Assembly (NCBI GenBank): GCA_937868485.1
Contig: CALMML010000284.1
Span: 1 to 35,912, forward strand
Direction: 5' to 3'
Source: an uncultured Myxococcales bacterium
Lineage (GTDB): Bacteria > Myxococcota_A > Polyangia > Palsa-1104 > JAEUJZ01
Length of the DNA: 35,912 bases
The translations under genes and the position numbers were made by a program. The number at the start of each line of letters is the position of its first letter. Position 1 is the first letter of the stretch. Of the stretch, positions 14,620-24,231 are shown piece by piece. Below the pieces are notes generated by a model. The model was not told the origin of the DNA. It made no database searches and saw nothing but the letters and a program-made list of their open reading frames with translations.

Positions 14620-15693
14620 GTGCTGCTGGTCTTGAGCAGCCTGCTCGGGGCTCCGGGCGGAATCCCGTCGTTTAATCGTCTGCTGTGTCGATCGGCTGCG
14701 GAGTTTGCGGTTTCGACGGGACAGCGACTCCATGTGCTGGCGCTGACCGATCAGCCCGACGCAGAGCCGGACTTTGTGGATTCGCTGCCGCAGACGACGC
14801 AGCGACCGACGTATCACGCGCTGGCTGGTGACAAGGTGGGCTTTGCGACGAGCGTGCTTCGTCACATCGGACGCGAGCGGCTGGTGGTGCTCGGGCATGT
14901 CAACTTGTCGCCGCTCGGGCTTCCGTTTGGACGCTTCGGGGTGATTGCGCACGGAACCGATGTGTGGACGGCGCTGCCTCGCTACAGGCGCTGGGCGCTT
15001 CGTCAGGCCCACGTCGCTGCTGGTGTCAGTGAGCACACGCTCGCACAGCTCTGCCAGGTTCAAGGCGTCTTCGTCGGACACTGTCAGCGGCTGGTGAACG
15101 CGCTCGATGAGCAGAGCCTTGCGCTGGCGGCGCGGAATCCGTCGACGGCTGACGAGCAGAGTGCGCGACTGCGGCTGCTGAGCATCACGCGGCTTCATCC
15201 CGAGGAGCCCAAAGGCATCGATCTGGTGATTCGCAGCCTGCCGAGTCTGCCGCTGGTCGATTACGAAGTGGTGGGCGAGGGTGATGCCAAGCCGCAGCTA
15301 CAGACGCTGGCTCGTGCGCTGGGCGTTGCCGACCGCGTGCATTTCCTTGGGCGTCTGTCTGAATCGGACAAGCATGCGGCCTTGGCGCGCTGTCATGTGC
15401 TGGTCTTGCCGTCGAGCAACGAAGGCTTTGGCATCGTCTATTTGGAAGCGATGGCGCACCAAAAGCCGTGTCTGGCGGCGCGCGTCGGTGGGGCCCCAGA
15501 AGTGGTGCTCGATGAAGTGACGGGACTGGTGACGCTGCCGACCTGGCAAGCCGTGCGCGACGGGATCAATCGACTTCACGATCCTGCGCTGCGACTGCGC
15601 TTGGGGCTTGCCGGGCAGCGTCGTCTGCATCAGTCGTTTACCTATCCGGCGTTTGCTCGTCATGCGTTTGCGCTGTTTTCGCGGCTTGGCTAA
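14620..15693 (+). CDS. Glycosyltransferase family 4 (GT-B fold)
   Basis: A 357-aa enzyme that transfers a sugar from a nucleotide donor; the acceptor is unknown. N-terminal Rossmann half: LLVLSSLLGAPGGIPSFNRL with the glycine-rich GGI donor loop, GVIAHGTDVW and AAGVSEHTL. C-terminal half: LSITRLHPEEPKGIDLVI, YEVVGEGDAKPQLQTLA, VHFLGRLSESDK, and the retaining GT4 E-x7-E motif in SSNEGFGIVYLEAMAHQKP. The domain order and length fit a soluble or peripheral membrane enzyme. It starts at GTG 14620, 6 nt after the dctQM stop, so it is very likely on the same transcript, although a functional link to TRAP transport is not obvious. No other polysaccharide genes flank it directly. Confidence 0.88.
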   Translation: MLLVLSSLLGAPGGIPSFNRLLCRSAAEFAVSTGQRLHVLALTDQPDAEPDFVDSLPQTTQRPTYHALAGDKVGFATSVLRHIGRERLVVLGHVNLSPLGLPFGRFGVIAHGTDVWTALPRYRRWALRQAHVAAGVSEHTLAQLCQVQGVFVGHCQRLVNALDEQSLALAARNPSTADEQSARLRLLSITRLHPEEPKGIDLVIRSLPSLPLVDYEVVGEGDAKPQLQTLARALGVADRVHFLGRLSESDKHAALARCHVLVLPSSNEGFGIVYLEAMAHQKPCLAARVGGAPEVVLDEVTGLVTLPTWQAVRDGINRLHDPALRLRLGLAGQRRLHQSFTYPAFARHAFALFSRLG

Positions 15694-15735
15694 CGGTCTT
15701 TCTCGACGGATACGCTTCCGATTTGTCGAAACTGT

Positions 15736-17037
15736 GTGTTGCGGCGTGCGTGGGCTTTGCTAGGGTGGCGCGGCGTGGCAAAAGCGTCGGGAAGCGGTGT
15801 CGGTCGAGGAATCTGGGCGGTGATCCTGTCGCTGCTTGCGCACGGCCTGCCTGCACTGCTGCTGTCGTCGCTGGCACTGCTGGAAAAGCTGATGCCGCCG
15901 CCGCCTGTGACGTGGGAAATCGTCCCAGCCAAGCCGAAGCCTCCGTCGCTGCTGACTCCGCAACAGGAAGCCGTTGCGCCCGTCGAGCCACAGGCTCCGC
16001 CCGAAAAGCCCAAGCCCGTCGAGCGTGGAAACGGACAAATCGGCAAGCCGAAGCCAGTCAAAGAGAGCAAAGCGCCGAAGCTGCCGGGGCTACGCAGCCT
16101 GCATGGCGTCGGGCCGGAGTCGATCGAGCAAGATCTCGGCTTGCGGCTGCTGCTTCGTCTGCCAGAGGTGGCTCGCTCGTCGCACAGACAAGCGGTGGCT
16201 GGGCTGCTGGGCGCGTTTCCTGACTCGCGACTTCTGACGGCGGGCAGTGGCATTGCGTCGGGCGAAGGGCTGGCGGACGCGCTGTTTCAGTCGGCAGAGC
16301 TGCTGGTGATTGCGACCACCGATCCGTCGGGACAGCGGCGAAGTCAGACGGCACTGCTCGCGCTGGGACGGAAGCTGGATTCGGTCTATCAGCAGCTTAC
16401 GTCGCGACGGGTGCCAACCTGGGATGATCGAGAGCTGCTCTTCGACGGTGGTGATCTGCTCGCGTTTCTGCCCAAGCCGCAGCTCTCGTCGCTGCCCGAG
16501 AGCGTTCCGCCGGATGCTGGGACTTCGCCATCGCCGCCCAGCCTGCGTGAGCAGCTTCCTGCGCTTCGTCGCTCGCTTCCTCGCAGTGGGCCGCCGCTCG
16601 TCGCGGAGATCTTCAATACCCAGCTTCGACTGCGCCTGCGTGGCGGAATTCCGACGCCCAGGCAGCTACAGCTCGCGCTGTCGGCAGATCCCGATCCGCA
16701 AGTGCATGGTCGCTTTGTGCTTGGCTCTACCGAGGAAGCGACGCGATTTCGTGAGTCGCTGCTCCAAGTGTCCGACAAGCTACGCAGCGACTGGCGCTTC
16801 AAGCTGATGGGCTTTTCGACGGTGACGGATCACTTGACGATTGAAGCCAAGGACAGCGACGTGATTGTGACGGGCTTTGTGACGGCTTCTGCGCTTCATG
16901 CGCTGCTTGGTGCCGCGACGGGAGCGCTCCAGATTTTGCCGTCTGGTGCGCCGCCACCACCGCCGGACCTACTTCCGCCACCACTACTGGATGCTGGGGT
17001 TTCCGACGGAAGTGACAGCAGTCCGAGCGTGCGTTAG
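15736..17037 (+). CDS. TonB-like one-TM, Pro-rich protein of unknown function
   Basis: A 433-aa protein with the layout of TonB-like energy transducers. A short basic start is followed by one membrane span at about residues 27-49 (WAVILSLLAHGLPALLLSSL), then a Pro/Lys-rich stretch (MPPPPVTWEIVPAKPKPP to KPKPVKESKAPKLPG, about 53-118). The soluble region (about 120-400) is probably periplasmic and not recognised, and no clear TonB C-terminal domain can be assigned. A Pro-rich end (PPPPPDLLPPPLLDAG) closes the protein. The listed start is GTG 15736; GTG 15775, with AGGG upstream, is a good alternative and would keep the span. It follows the glycosyltransferase by 42 nt and overlaps the convergent rfbC homologue by 4 nt. 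Confidence 0.7.
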   Translation: MLRRAWALLGWRGVAKASGSGVGRGIWAVILSLLAHGLPALLLSSLALLEKLMPPPPVTWEIVPAKPKPPSLLTPQQEAVAPVEPQAPPEKPKPVERGNGQIGKPKPVKESKAPKLPGLRSLHGVGPESIEQDLGLRLLLRLPEVARSSHRQAVAGLLGAFPDSRLLTAGSGIASGEGLADALFQSAELLVIATTDPSGQRRSQTALLALGRKLDSVYQQLTSRRVPTWDDRELLFDGGDLLAFLPKPQLSSLPESVPPDAGTSPSPPSLREQLPALRRSLPRSGPPLVAEIFNTQLRLRLRGGIPTPRQLQLALSADPDPQVHGRFVLGSTEEATRFRESLLQVSDKLRSDWRFKLMGFSTVTDHLTIEAKDSDVIVTGFVTASALHALLGAATGALQILPSGAPPPPPDLLPPPLLDAGVSDGSDSSPSVR

Positions 17038-17663
17038 CCCGTCACAAGCGCGCTGCGTGGATCGGCTTGCCAATCGGTCAGCGACGGAGCAAATCGATCT
17101 TTGTCGGTCATCAGCACGCCCTCGGCGACGACATCAGCAAACAGCTTCGTCAGTGCAGCGTCACACAGCGACCAGTCGAAGTCAGCGGCGAGCGGTGAAA
17201 TGGCAGCCTCGGCAGCAGGATTCCACGACGCGGTGCAAAAGTATTCGATCGTCGTGTCTTCAGGCAGCAGTGTGCCGTGTGCAAAGCCGGGAGGAACCCA
17301 GATCCACTCGGCGAAGTCACGCTCACGCACGGCGGGCAGGTCGTAGCCGATGATCTTACCGAACGTCGACGAGCCAGGCCGGATATCGAGCACAAAATCG
17401 ATGAGTCGTCCCGCGAGCGCTCGCACCAGCTTGCCCATCTTCGGCTGCCACTGAAAATGCAGTCCGCGCAGTGTTCCTCGTCGGGAAAACGCTTCATTAC
17501 ACTGCACAAACGGCTGCGGAATCGCCTGCGCCAGCGTGGGATGACTTTGGAAGTCGCTCGTCCGAAAGTGCTCGCTGAAGTAGCCTCGCTCGTCGCAAAA
17601 GCGCGCAAAGCGAATGACTTTGACGTCGGGAATCGCCAGTGATTGGACGGACAGGATCTTCAT
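17034..17663 (-). CDS. rfbC: dTDP-4-dehydrorhamnose 3,5-epimerase homologue (RmlC/RfbC cupin) with altered active site
   Basis: A 209-aa cupin of the RmlC family, which epimerises dTDP-4-keto-6-deoxyglucose in dTDP-rhamnose synthesis. Visible family motifs: DERGYFSEHFR (residues 24-34), QCNEAFSRRGTLRGLHFQ with the catalytic His at 69, DIRPGSSTFG, WVPPGFAHG (122-130) and LMTDKDRFAPSL near the end. The segment that normally carries the catalytic Tyr (T-GY-P) reads CTASWNP at 143-149, with Trp 147 in its place. The enzyme may therefore epimerise one carbon only or use another dTDP-sugar. No other rhamnose genes are nearby. It is 27 nt downstream of uvrA on the same strand, so it may be co-transcribed. 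Confidence 0.85.
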   Translation of the reverse strand: MKILSVQSLAIPDVKVIRFARFCDERGYFSEHFRTSDFQSHPTLAQAIPQPFVQCNEAFSRRGTLRGLHFQWQPKMGKLVRALAGRLIDFVLDIRPGSSTFGKIIGYDLPAVRERDFAEWIWVPPGFAHGTLLPEDTTIEYFCTASWNPAAEAAISPLAADFDWSLCDAALTKLFADVVAEGVLMTDKDRFAPSLTDWQADPRSALVTG

Positions 17664-17690
17664 AGCAGCCGCCGTTTTCCGTCGCTGAGC

Positions 17691-20600
17691 TTAGCTAAGC
17701 GCGAGCACTTTTTTTAGATACTGGCCGGTGTAGGAACTGGGAACGCGCGCGATGTCTTCGGGCGTTCCGCAGGCCACGACGGTGCCACCGCCTTCGCCGC
17801 CTTCTGGACCCATGTCGACGACATAGTCTGCGGTCTTGATCACGTCGAGGTTGTGCTCGATGACGATGACGGTGTTGCCGGTGTCAACCAGGCGATTGAG
17901 CACTTCGAGAAGCTGCTTGATGTCTTCGAAGTGAAGTCCCGTCGTCGGCTCGTCGAGGATGTAGATCGTTCGCCCCGAGCCTTTTTTGGCCAGCTCTTTG
18001 GACAGCTTGATGCGCTGCGCTTCACCACCGGACAGCGTCGTCGCTGCCTGACCGAGCGCAATGTAGCCGAGGCCCACGTCGCGCAGCGTCTCGAGCTTCT
18101 GACGGACTTTGGGAATGTGCCCGAGGAACTCGCAAGCCTGCGTCACCGTCATGTCGAGCACGTCAGCGATCGAGGCACCTTTGTATTTGACCTCGAGCGT
18201 CTCGCGGTTGTAGCGACGGCCTCCGCACTCTTCGCAGACGACGTAGACATCGGGCAAAAAGTGCATCTCGATGCGGAGAATGCCGTCGCCCTGGCACGCT
18301 TCGCAGCGACCGCCTTTGACGTTGAAGCTATAGCGACCGGCTTTGTAGCCTCGAGACTTGCTGTCGGGCAGCGCCGCAAACAGATCGCGAATGTGGGTAA
18401 AGACGCCGGTGTACGTCGCTGGGTTCGATCGCGGCGTGCGACCGATGGGCAGCTGATCGATGTCGATGACGCGATCGGCGTGGTGAAGACCCTCAATGCC
18501 GTCGTGCGCGCCGACCTGACACTTGGAGTGATTGAGCTTTTGCTTGAGTGCCGCGAGCAGCGTATCGATGACCAGCGTCGATTTTCCCGATCCCGAGACG
18601 CCGGTGACGCAGGTAAAGACGCCGATGGGAAAGCGCACCGTGACGTCGCGCAGGTTGTGCTCTTTGCCGTTTTTGAGGACGAGGTAGCGGTTTTGGCTCT
18701 GACGACGGCTGCGCGGCACTTCGATCTTTTTGCGGCCCGATAGATACGCTCCGGTGAGCGATGCCGTCGAGGACATGATCTCTGCGACGGGGCCTGCTGC
18801 GACGACACGACCACCGAGCACACCGGCGCGCGGACCCATGTCGATGATGTGATCAGCGGCGCGAATCGTGTCTTCATCGTGCTCGACGACGATGACGGTG
18901 TTGCCCATGTCGCGCAGACGGAACAGCGTTTCCAAGAGCCGCTGGTTGTCGCGCTGATGAAGACCAATCGAAGGCTCGTCGAGAACATATAGAACACCGA
19001 CGAGCGAGCTACCGATCTGACTGGCCAAGCGAATGCGCTGACCTTCACCACCCGACAGCGTCGCTGCCGTTCGATCGAGCGTCAGATAATCCAGACCGAC
19101 GTTTACCAAAAACCCGAGTCGATCGCGCACTTCCTTGAGGATTCGCTCGGCAATCTCGGCCTGACGCGAGCTGAGTCGGAGATCCGTAAAGAAGCGATGT
19201 GCGTCGCGAATCGGCTTGGCGGTTAGCTCATTGATCGGCAGGTTTCCGACGCGAACGAAGCGCGCTTCTCGACGCAGCCGCGTGCCTTGGCATTCCTCGC
19301 ACGGCGACTTGTTCATGTACGGCGAAAACTCTTCGTACGCCGCTTCGAAGCTGTCCGATCCCGCCGGTGCAGTGCCTTCTTCGCGACGACGACGCTCGTA
19401 CTCCGACAGCCGTCGCTCGAGGTTTGCGATGACGCCCTCGAACTCTTTTTTGTACGTGTGCCGACGACCGTTTTTTTCGAACCAGAACTCGACTTCTTCG
19501 CCTTTGCTACCGAGCAGCACGATGTCGCGCACGTTCTGCGGTAGATCCGACCACGGCACCGCCATGTCGAAGCCGTAGTGCTGCGCCAGCGCCTCGATGA
19601 TCTGCTGAAAAAACGGTCCGTTGCGCTTTTCCCACGGCTCGATCGCGCCTTCGCGCAGCGCCAGATCGGTGTTCGGAACGATCAGCTCAGGATCGAAGAA
19701 CATCTTGGCGCCGATGCCGTCGCAGGCCGGACACGCGCCCGAGGGATTGTTGAAGCTAAACAGACGCGGCGTGATCTCGGGATAGCTGACGCCGCAGTTG
19801 ATGCAGGCAAAGCGCTCGGAAAAGACGATGTCGCCGCTTTCGTCGGTGATGCCGACGCCTTCGGGCAGCGGATCATCCCCGAGGAGCACCGGCGAGACTT
19901 TGACGATTCCTTCGGCAAGCTGCAGCGACAGCTCGATCGCTTCGGTCAGACGCTGCCTGACATCGGTCTTGACGACGAGACGATCGACGTAGACCTCGAT
20001 CGTGTGCGCTTTGTTTTTGTCGATCTTGATCGTGTCTTCCGACAGATCGAACAGCTCGCCATCGACGCTGACACGACGCAGACCTTGACGACGCAGCGAG
20101 TCGAGCTCTTTTTTGAACTCCCCTTTGCGACCACGAACGATCGGCGCCAGCACCGAAAAGCGCGTCCCTTGCGGCAGCTTCAGCACGCGATCGACCATCT
20201 GCTGCACCGTCTGCGCTGCGATCGGCAGATTGCACGAGTGACAGTAGACGGTCCCGATGCGGGCATAGAGCAAACGCAGGTAGTCGTAGATCTCGGTGAT
20301 CGTTCCGACCGTCGAGCGCGGGTTCTTGCTGGTCGACTTTTGCTCGATCGAGATCGCCGGTGACAGTCCGTCGATCGAGTCGAGGTCGGGCTTGCCCATC
20401 TGCTCGAGGAACTGTCGCGCGTACGTGGACAGCGACTCGACGTAGCGACGCTGACCTTCCGCGTAAATGGTATCGAAGGCCAGCGACGACTTCCCCGAGC
20501 CCGACAGTCCGGTGATGACCACCAGCTTGTCGCGAGGCATCTCGACGTCGATGTTCTTGAGGTTGTGCTCGCGAGCCCCTTTGATGACGATCTTGTCCAT
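17691..20600 (-). CDS. uvrA: UvrABC excinuclease subunit A
   Basis: A 969-aa DNA damage sensor of nucleotide excision repair; dimeric UvrA loads UvrB at lesions. Two ABC ATPase modules are complete: Walker [10 protein letters not shown] (about 31-39) and GVSGSGKST (about 669-677), signature LSGGE in [12 protein letters not shown] and [12 protein letters not shown], and Walker [11 protein letters not shown] and [10 protein letters not shown]. Zinc-finger cysteines are present: CINCG to CPAC in the first module and CEAC to CEECGG in the second. The length is slightly above the usual 940 or so. Start is ATG 20600 ([17 protein letters not shown]) with an AAGG ribosome site. A possible promoter lies at 20674-20701. 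No LexA-type box is recognised upstream. Confidence 0.98.
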   Translation of the reverse strand: MDKIVIKGAREHNLKNIDVEMPRDKLVVITGLSGSGKSSLAFDTIYAEGQRRYVESLSTYARQFLEQMGKPDLDSIDGLSPAISIEQKSTSKNPRSTVGTITEIYDYLRLLYARIGTVYCHSCNLPIAAQTVQQMVDRVLKLPQGTRFSVLAPIVRGRKGEFKKELDSLRRQGLRRVSVDGELFDLSEDTIKIDKNKAHTIEVYVDRLVVKTDVRQRLTEAIELSLQLAEGIVKVSPVLLGDDPLPEGVGITDESGDIVFSERFACINCGVSYPEITPRLFSFNNPSGACPACDGIGAKMFFDPELIVPNTDLALREGAIEPWEKRNGPFFQQIIEALAQHYGFDMAVPWSDLPQNVRDIVLLGSKGEEVEFWFEKNGRRHTYKKEFEGVIANLERRLSEYERRRREEGTAPAGSDSFEAAYEEFSPYMNKSPCEECQGTRLRREARFVRVGNLPINELTAKPIRDAHRFFTDLRLSSRQAEIAERILKEVRDRLGFLVNVGLDYLTLDRTAATLSGGEGQRIRLASQIGSSLVGVLYVLDEPSIGLHQRDNQRLLETLFRLRDMGNTVIVVEHDEDTIRAADHIIDMGPRAGVLGGRVVAAGPVAEIMSSTASLTGAYLSGRKKIEVPRSRRQSQNRYLVLKNGKEHNLRDVTVRFPIGVFTCVTGVSGSGKSTLVIDTLLAALKQKLNHSKCQVGAHDGIEGLHHADRVIDIDQLPIGRTPRSNPATYTGVFTHIRDLFAALPDSKSRGYKAGRYSFNVKGGRCEACQGDGILRIEMHFLPDVYVVCEECGGRRYNRETLEVKYKGASIADVLDMTVTQACEFLGHIPKVRQKLETLRDVGLGYIALGQAATTLSGGEAQRIKLSKELAKKGSGRTIYILDEPTTGLHFEDIKQLLEVLNRLVDTGNTVIVIEHNLDVIKTADYVVDMGPEGGEGGGTVVACGTPEDIARVPSSYTGQYLKKVLALS

Positions 20601-20911
20601 TCGTTTGCCTTGCCTGCCGCGTCAGTATGTCCGCTTAGGCGGCGAGGACAGATCTGCGCACATAGCAGGCTTGGTCATAGCATGCGCGCAGCTTTTGTCA
20701 CAACCTCTGACATGTAGTGACCGTGCGATTTGTGTAGGGCGCTGCGACTACATCCGTCCCGAATGGATCAGCTTGGTTTTCACGCATTCAAAGACGCGTG
20801 GGATCGCTCCGATTGGGTCGTTTCTGGGCGGATCCTGCGCAGACACGGCGGGTTCGGCTCGTTTTTTGGGGCTTTTTGGCTTCTCGCAGCCAAGCGGGTT
20901 AGCTTCCGCGC
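20601..20911. other. Divergent intergenic region between uvrA and the esterase gene
   Basis: About 311 bp that should hold promoters for both flanking genes. On the minus strand a candidate uvrA promoter is seen (listed separately). On the plus strand no clear -35/-10 pair was found. Short open frames here lack codon or domain support. Confidence 0.5.
20674..20701 (-). promoter_or_regulatory. Candidate uvrA promoter
   Basis: On the minus strand GTGACA (20701-20696) and TATGAC (20679-20674) are separated by 16 nt, with 5/6 and 4/6 matches to the sigma-70 boxes. Transcription would start near 20667, giving a leader of about 67 nt. Confidence 0.35.
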
Positions 20912-22213
20912 ATGGACGATCGCGCGCGCGCTTGGCGCAGGAATGATGGTCTTTGGCTGGGCGTTGGGTCGACGCTGCTCGGCTTGGCGCTGGCATCAGT
21001 TTCTTCGGTCGGCTGTGTGAAAGCGCCGTCGACAAGCGAGCCCAGCGCCGATGAATCGAGCCGTGAGATCGACTTCGCCAGCGTCAGCAAAGATCTGACG
21101 ACCGGCGCCGATCTGGCGGACTCGGATCTGACGGTGCTGCCGGGCGATACGGTCGTGCGCGTTCACTATCCGCGAAATGATGCGCGCTACAGCAAGATGA
21201 CGCTGCGCGGCGACGGAGCGGGCCTCTCGTGGACGACGGGACGCACGATGACCAAGGCCGCCGACGGGCTGTTCGTGACCAAGCTGCGCGGGCTGACTGC
21301 GACGCTGGAGTGGAAGCCGCTCCTTGATGATGCGACGTGGTCCCGAGGTCACAACTTTGTCGTTTTGCCGGGTCAGACCGTCGATGTGTATCCGCACTTT
21401 GTGACGGCGAAGGGTCGATATCTGCGCCTGGATGCGGTGCGATCGACGGTGCTCGGCAATACACGCGGGGTGTGGCTGTATCTGCCGCCGAGCTTCGACG
21501 AAAATCCCGAGGCGCGCTATCCGGTGCTGTACATGCACGACGGACAGAACCTGTTCGATCCGCGCTACGCATTCGGAGGCCGGACGTGGCAGGTGTCGCA
21601 GACGCTCGACGCGGGGATTGATGCGCTAGAGCCCGCTGACAGCCTGCCCGAGGTGGTGGTGATCGGTCCCGAAAACACCGATCGACGACTGTATGAATAC
21701 ACTCCGTCGAAGAGCAGCGAGCCCGCGTATTCCGACAGCGGTGGTGGCGATGCGTATCTGCGCTTTTTGACCGACGAGCTGATGCCGCAGATGAACAACC
21801 TGGAAGCGCCGGTGAAGCTCAAAGGACGACTGCTGGGCGACGCGGCAAAGACTTCGCTTGCTGGATCGTCGCTCGGCGGGCTTATCACGGCGTATGCGGG
21901 AATCAAGAAGCCGGATGTGTTTGGACGGCTCGGGATCTTTTCACCGTCGACGTGGTGGGATGGAACCTTCATCATCGGCGCGGTCAAAGCCAGCGTTCAA
22001 AAGCCGAGTCGGGTCTACATCGACAGCGGCAACTCCGGCGCGAGCGGCGACGACTATCGCAACACCGCCAGCTTGGCTCAGACCTATCGCGACATCGGCT
22101 TTCGCGACGGAGTCAGCCTGAATTACGTGCTGGAACCCGGTGGCGTTCACAATGAAGATGCTTGGGCTCGACGGCTGCCGGGGGCACTTCGCTTCCTGCT
22201 CGCTGGGCTCTGA
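20912..22213 (+). CDS. Lipoprotein esterase, alpha/beta hydrolase (esterase D / Fes-like family)
   Basis: A 433-aa exported hydrolase. A long signal segment ([20 protein letters not shown]) ends in a lipobox-like Cys at 35. Residues about 75-170 look like an N-terminal beta-sandwich ([25 protein letters not shown]). The catalytic domain starts near [20 protein letters not shown], followed by [12 protein letters not shown], which forms the oxyanion region. The nucleophile elbow is GSSLGG with Ser 320, and the His lies in [12 protein letters not shown] near the C-terminus. The family includes feruloyl, acetyl and siderophore esterases, so the substrate is unknown. The start has no strong ribosome site, but no other in-frame ATG precedes the signal peptide. 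cstA follows 36 nt downstream. Confidence 0.82.
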   Translation: MDDRARAWRRNDGLWLGVGSTLLGLALASVSSVGCVKAPSTSEPSADESSREIDFASVSKDLTTGADLADSDLTVLPGDTVVRVHYPRNDARYSKMTLRGDGAGLSWTTGRTMTKAADGLFVTKLRGLTATLEWKPLLDDATWSRGHNFVVLPGQTVDVYPHFVTAKGRYLRLDAVRSTVLGNTRGVWLYLPPSFDENPEARYPVLYMHDGQNLFDPRYAFGGRTWQVSQTLDAGIDALEPADSLPEVVVIGPENTDRRLYEYTPSKSSEPAYSDSGGGDAYLRFLTDELMPQMNNLEAPVKLKGRLLGDAAKTSLAGSSLGGLITAYAGIKKPDVFGRLGIFSPSTWWDGTFIIGAVKASVQKPSRVYIDSGNSGASGDDYRNTASLAQTYRDIGFRDGVSLNYVLEPGGVHNEDAWARRLPGALRFLLAGL

Positions 22214-22249
22214 TCGCGCAACCCCACGCTCTGGAGGCTCTTTCCGACG

Positions 22250-24058
22250 ATGAGGATCCACGCTTTACCGATTTTTGTCGCCGCAATCTGTATCTTGGCG
22301 ATCGCGTATCGGTTCTACTCGGCGTTCATTGCGGCCAAGGTGTTTGCGCTCGACGGGAAGAACCAGACCCCGGCGCACGCTCGGCGCGATGGCAAAGACT
22401 ACGTTCCGACGAGCCGCTGGGTGCTGTTTGGGCATCACTTTGCGGCGATTACCGGCGCGGGACCGCTGATTGGGCCGGTGCTCGCGGCGCAGTTTGGGTT
22501 TCTGCCCGGACTGCTGTGGATCCTGATCGGCGTGACGCTGGCCGGTGCAGTCCACGACTTTGTGACGCTGTCGGCGAGCGTGCGATCGGGTGGAAAGTCA
22601 CTCGCGGCGATGGCTCGGCAAGAGCTTGGCACGCGCGCAGGCTCGGTGGCGACGCTGGCGATCTTCTTTACGGTGACGGTGGCGATCTCGGCGATGAGCT
22701 TCGCGGTGGTGAAGATCCTCGAAGGCAGTCCGTGGGCGACGTTTACGATCTCGATGACGATCCCGATCGCGCTGCTGATGGGCGCGATCATGCGCGGCGA
22801 AAGTCACGGTCCGAGGCTGCGGATTGCGTCGGTGCTCGGCGTCCTGCTTCTGCTCTTTGCGGTGGTCTATGGCGACACCGTGGCGCACTCGAAGCTGGCA
22901 CCGTATCTGTCGCTGTCGTTTGGAACGCTCGTCGCGTGCGTGGCTGCGTATGGACTGCTCGCGTCGGTGCTGCCGGTGTGGCTTCTGCTCGTGCCGCGAG
23001 ACTATCTGTCGTCGTACATGAAGCTGGGCACGCTGTCGGTGCTGGTGATCGCGATCATGCTGGTCAATCCCGAGCTCAAGATCGAAGCGTTCACGCAGTT
23101 TGTGTACGGCGGCGGACCGATCATCAAAGGAAAGGTCTTTCCGTTTGTGTTCATCACCGTCGCGTGCGGAGCGATCAGTGGCTTTCACTCGCTGATTGCT
23201 TCGGGCACGACACCGAAGCTGATCGACCAAGAGCCCGACTGCCGACCGATCGGCTATGGCGCGATGCTGCTAGAAGGCCTGGTCGGAATTACTTCGCTCG
23301 TCGCTGCGGCCTGTCTCCATCCCGCCGATTACTTTGCCATCAACGTGCCGGAAGCCGCGTTTGCGAAGCTGGGCATGACGCCGGTTGAGATCGATCTGAT
23401 GTCGCAGCTCGTCGGAGAAAAGCTACGCGGACGAACCGGCGGATCGGTGAGCCTCGCGGCGGGCATCGCGCAGATCTTTTCGCAGCTTCCCGGCGCCAAG
23501 GCGCTGCTTGGCTACTTCTATCACTTCATCGTCATGTTCGAGGCGGTGTTCATCCTGACCACCGTCGATGCTGGCACGCGCGTCGCTCGCTTTTTGATGC
23601 AGGACATCCTGGGCCGGATCGATCCGAAGTTTTCTCGTCACGACTACACGCCGGGTGTGTGGCTGGCGTCGATCTTGGTGGTGACGTTTTGGGGTGGGTT
23701 TCTGTACTCAGGGACGATTTCGACGCTGTGGCCGCTGCTCGGGATTTCCAATCAGCTGTTGGCGACGACGGCGCTGGCGGTGGGAACGGCGTTCATCTTG
23801 CGGCTTCATCCCGGAAAGCGGCGCTATGCGCTGGTGACGGCGGTGCCGATGATCGCGGTGGGATGCACGACGCTGACCGCTGGCTGGCAGTCGATCTGGC
23901 ACAACTTCAGCCGCGATCCGAACCGGGTGAAGGCAGTGGTAAACAGTGGTTGTACAGCGATCCTGATGTGCTCCTGCGTGCTGGTGTTGCTGACGCTGGG
24001 CGCGCGGGCGTTTTCGCTGTCGACCAGCCAGGATTCACGTCAAGACTCGGCCTCTTAG
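22250..24058 (+). CDS. cstA: Carbon starvation protein CstA family transporter
   Basis: A 602-aa inner-membrane carrier with about 15-16 spans. CstA and its relative BtsT import pyruvate and possibly peptides during carbon limitation. Family features: N-terminal YRFYSAFIAAKVFALDGK, the strongly conserved YVPTSRWVLFGHHFAAITGAG followed by PLIGPVLAAQFG, AGAVHDFVTLSAS, LPVWLLLVPRDYLSSYMK, and FHSLIASGTTPKLI. The C-terminal half keeps FEAVFILTTVDAGTRVARF and LWPLLGISNQLLA. It is about 100 residues shorter than Escherichia coli CstA, as in the short form of the family. GGAGG lies 12 nt before ATG 22250, a rather long spacing. It follows the esterase gene and may be co-transcribed. Confidence 0.93.
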   Translation: MRIHALPIFVAAICILAIAYRFYSAFIAAKVFALDGKNQTPAHARRDGKDYVPTSRWVLFGHHFAAITGAGPLIGPVLAAQFGFLPGLLWILIGVTLAGAVHDFVTLSASVRSGGKSLAAMARQELGTRAGSVATLAIFFTVTVAISAMSFAVVKILEGSPWATFTISMTIPIALLMGAIMRGESHGPRLRIASVLGVLLLLFAVVYGDTVAHSKLAPYLSLSFGTLVACVAAYGLLASVLPVWLLLVPRDYLSSYMKLGTLSVLVIAIMLVNPELKIEAFTQFVYGGGPIIKGKVFPFVFITVACGAISGFHSLIASGTTPKLIDQEPDCRPIGYGAMLLEGLVGITSLVAAACLHPADYFAINVPEAAFAKLGMTPVEIDLMSQLVGEKLRGRTGGSVSLAAGIAQIFSQLPGAKALLGYFYHFIVMFEAVFILTTVDAGTRVARFLMQDILGRIDPKFSRHDYTPGVWLASILVVTFWGGFLYSGTISTLWPLLGISNQLLATTALAVGTAFILRLHPGKRRYALVTAVPMIAVGCTTLTAGWQSIWHNFSRDPNRVKAVVNSGCTAILMCSCVLVLLTLGARAFSLSTSQDSRQDSAS

Positions 24059-24080
24059 AAAGGGGTCTGCACCGTTACTG

Positions 24081-24109
24081 TTGAACCCAAGCGAAATATT
24101 TGGTGAAAT
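24081..24109 (+). promoter_or_regulatory. Candidate promoter of the PEGA-repeat gene
   Basis: TTGAAC (24081-24086) and TGAAAT (24104-24109) are 17 nt apart, each matching 4/6 of the consensus. The AT-rich stretch between them contrasts with the flanking DNA. The gene starts at 24232, giving a leader of about 115 nt. Confidence 0.3.
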
Positions 24110-24231
24110 TACACGCTAAGAGCTGCGCAGCCCTGTCCTTGGACAACCCTTCATGAGTAGACAATCCCTGTTCATTGGACGTTTTGATGGCGCAGCGAAC
24201 ACTCGACTTTGGAGCAGGAGAACCTGTACCG

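Noticed and set aside
20763-21020. Short plus-strand frame in the uvrA/esterase intergenic region
   Set aside because: It overlaps the esterase start in another frame and has no ribosome site or known motif; the Trp/Arg-rich composition looks random.
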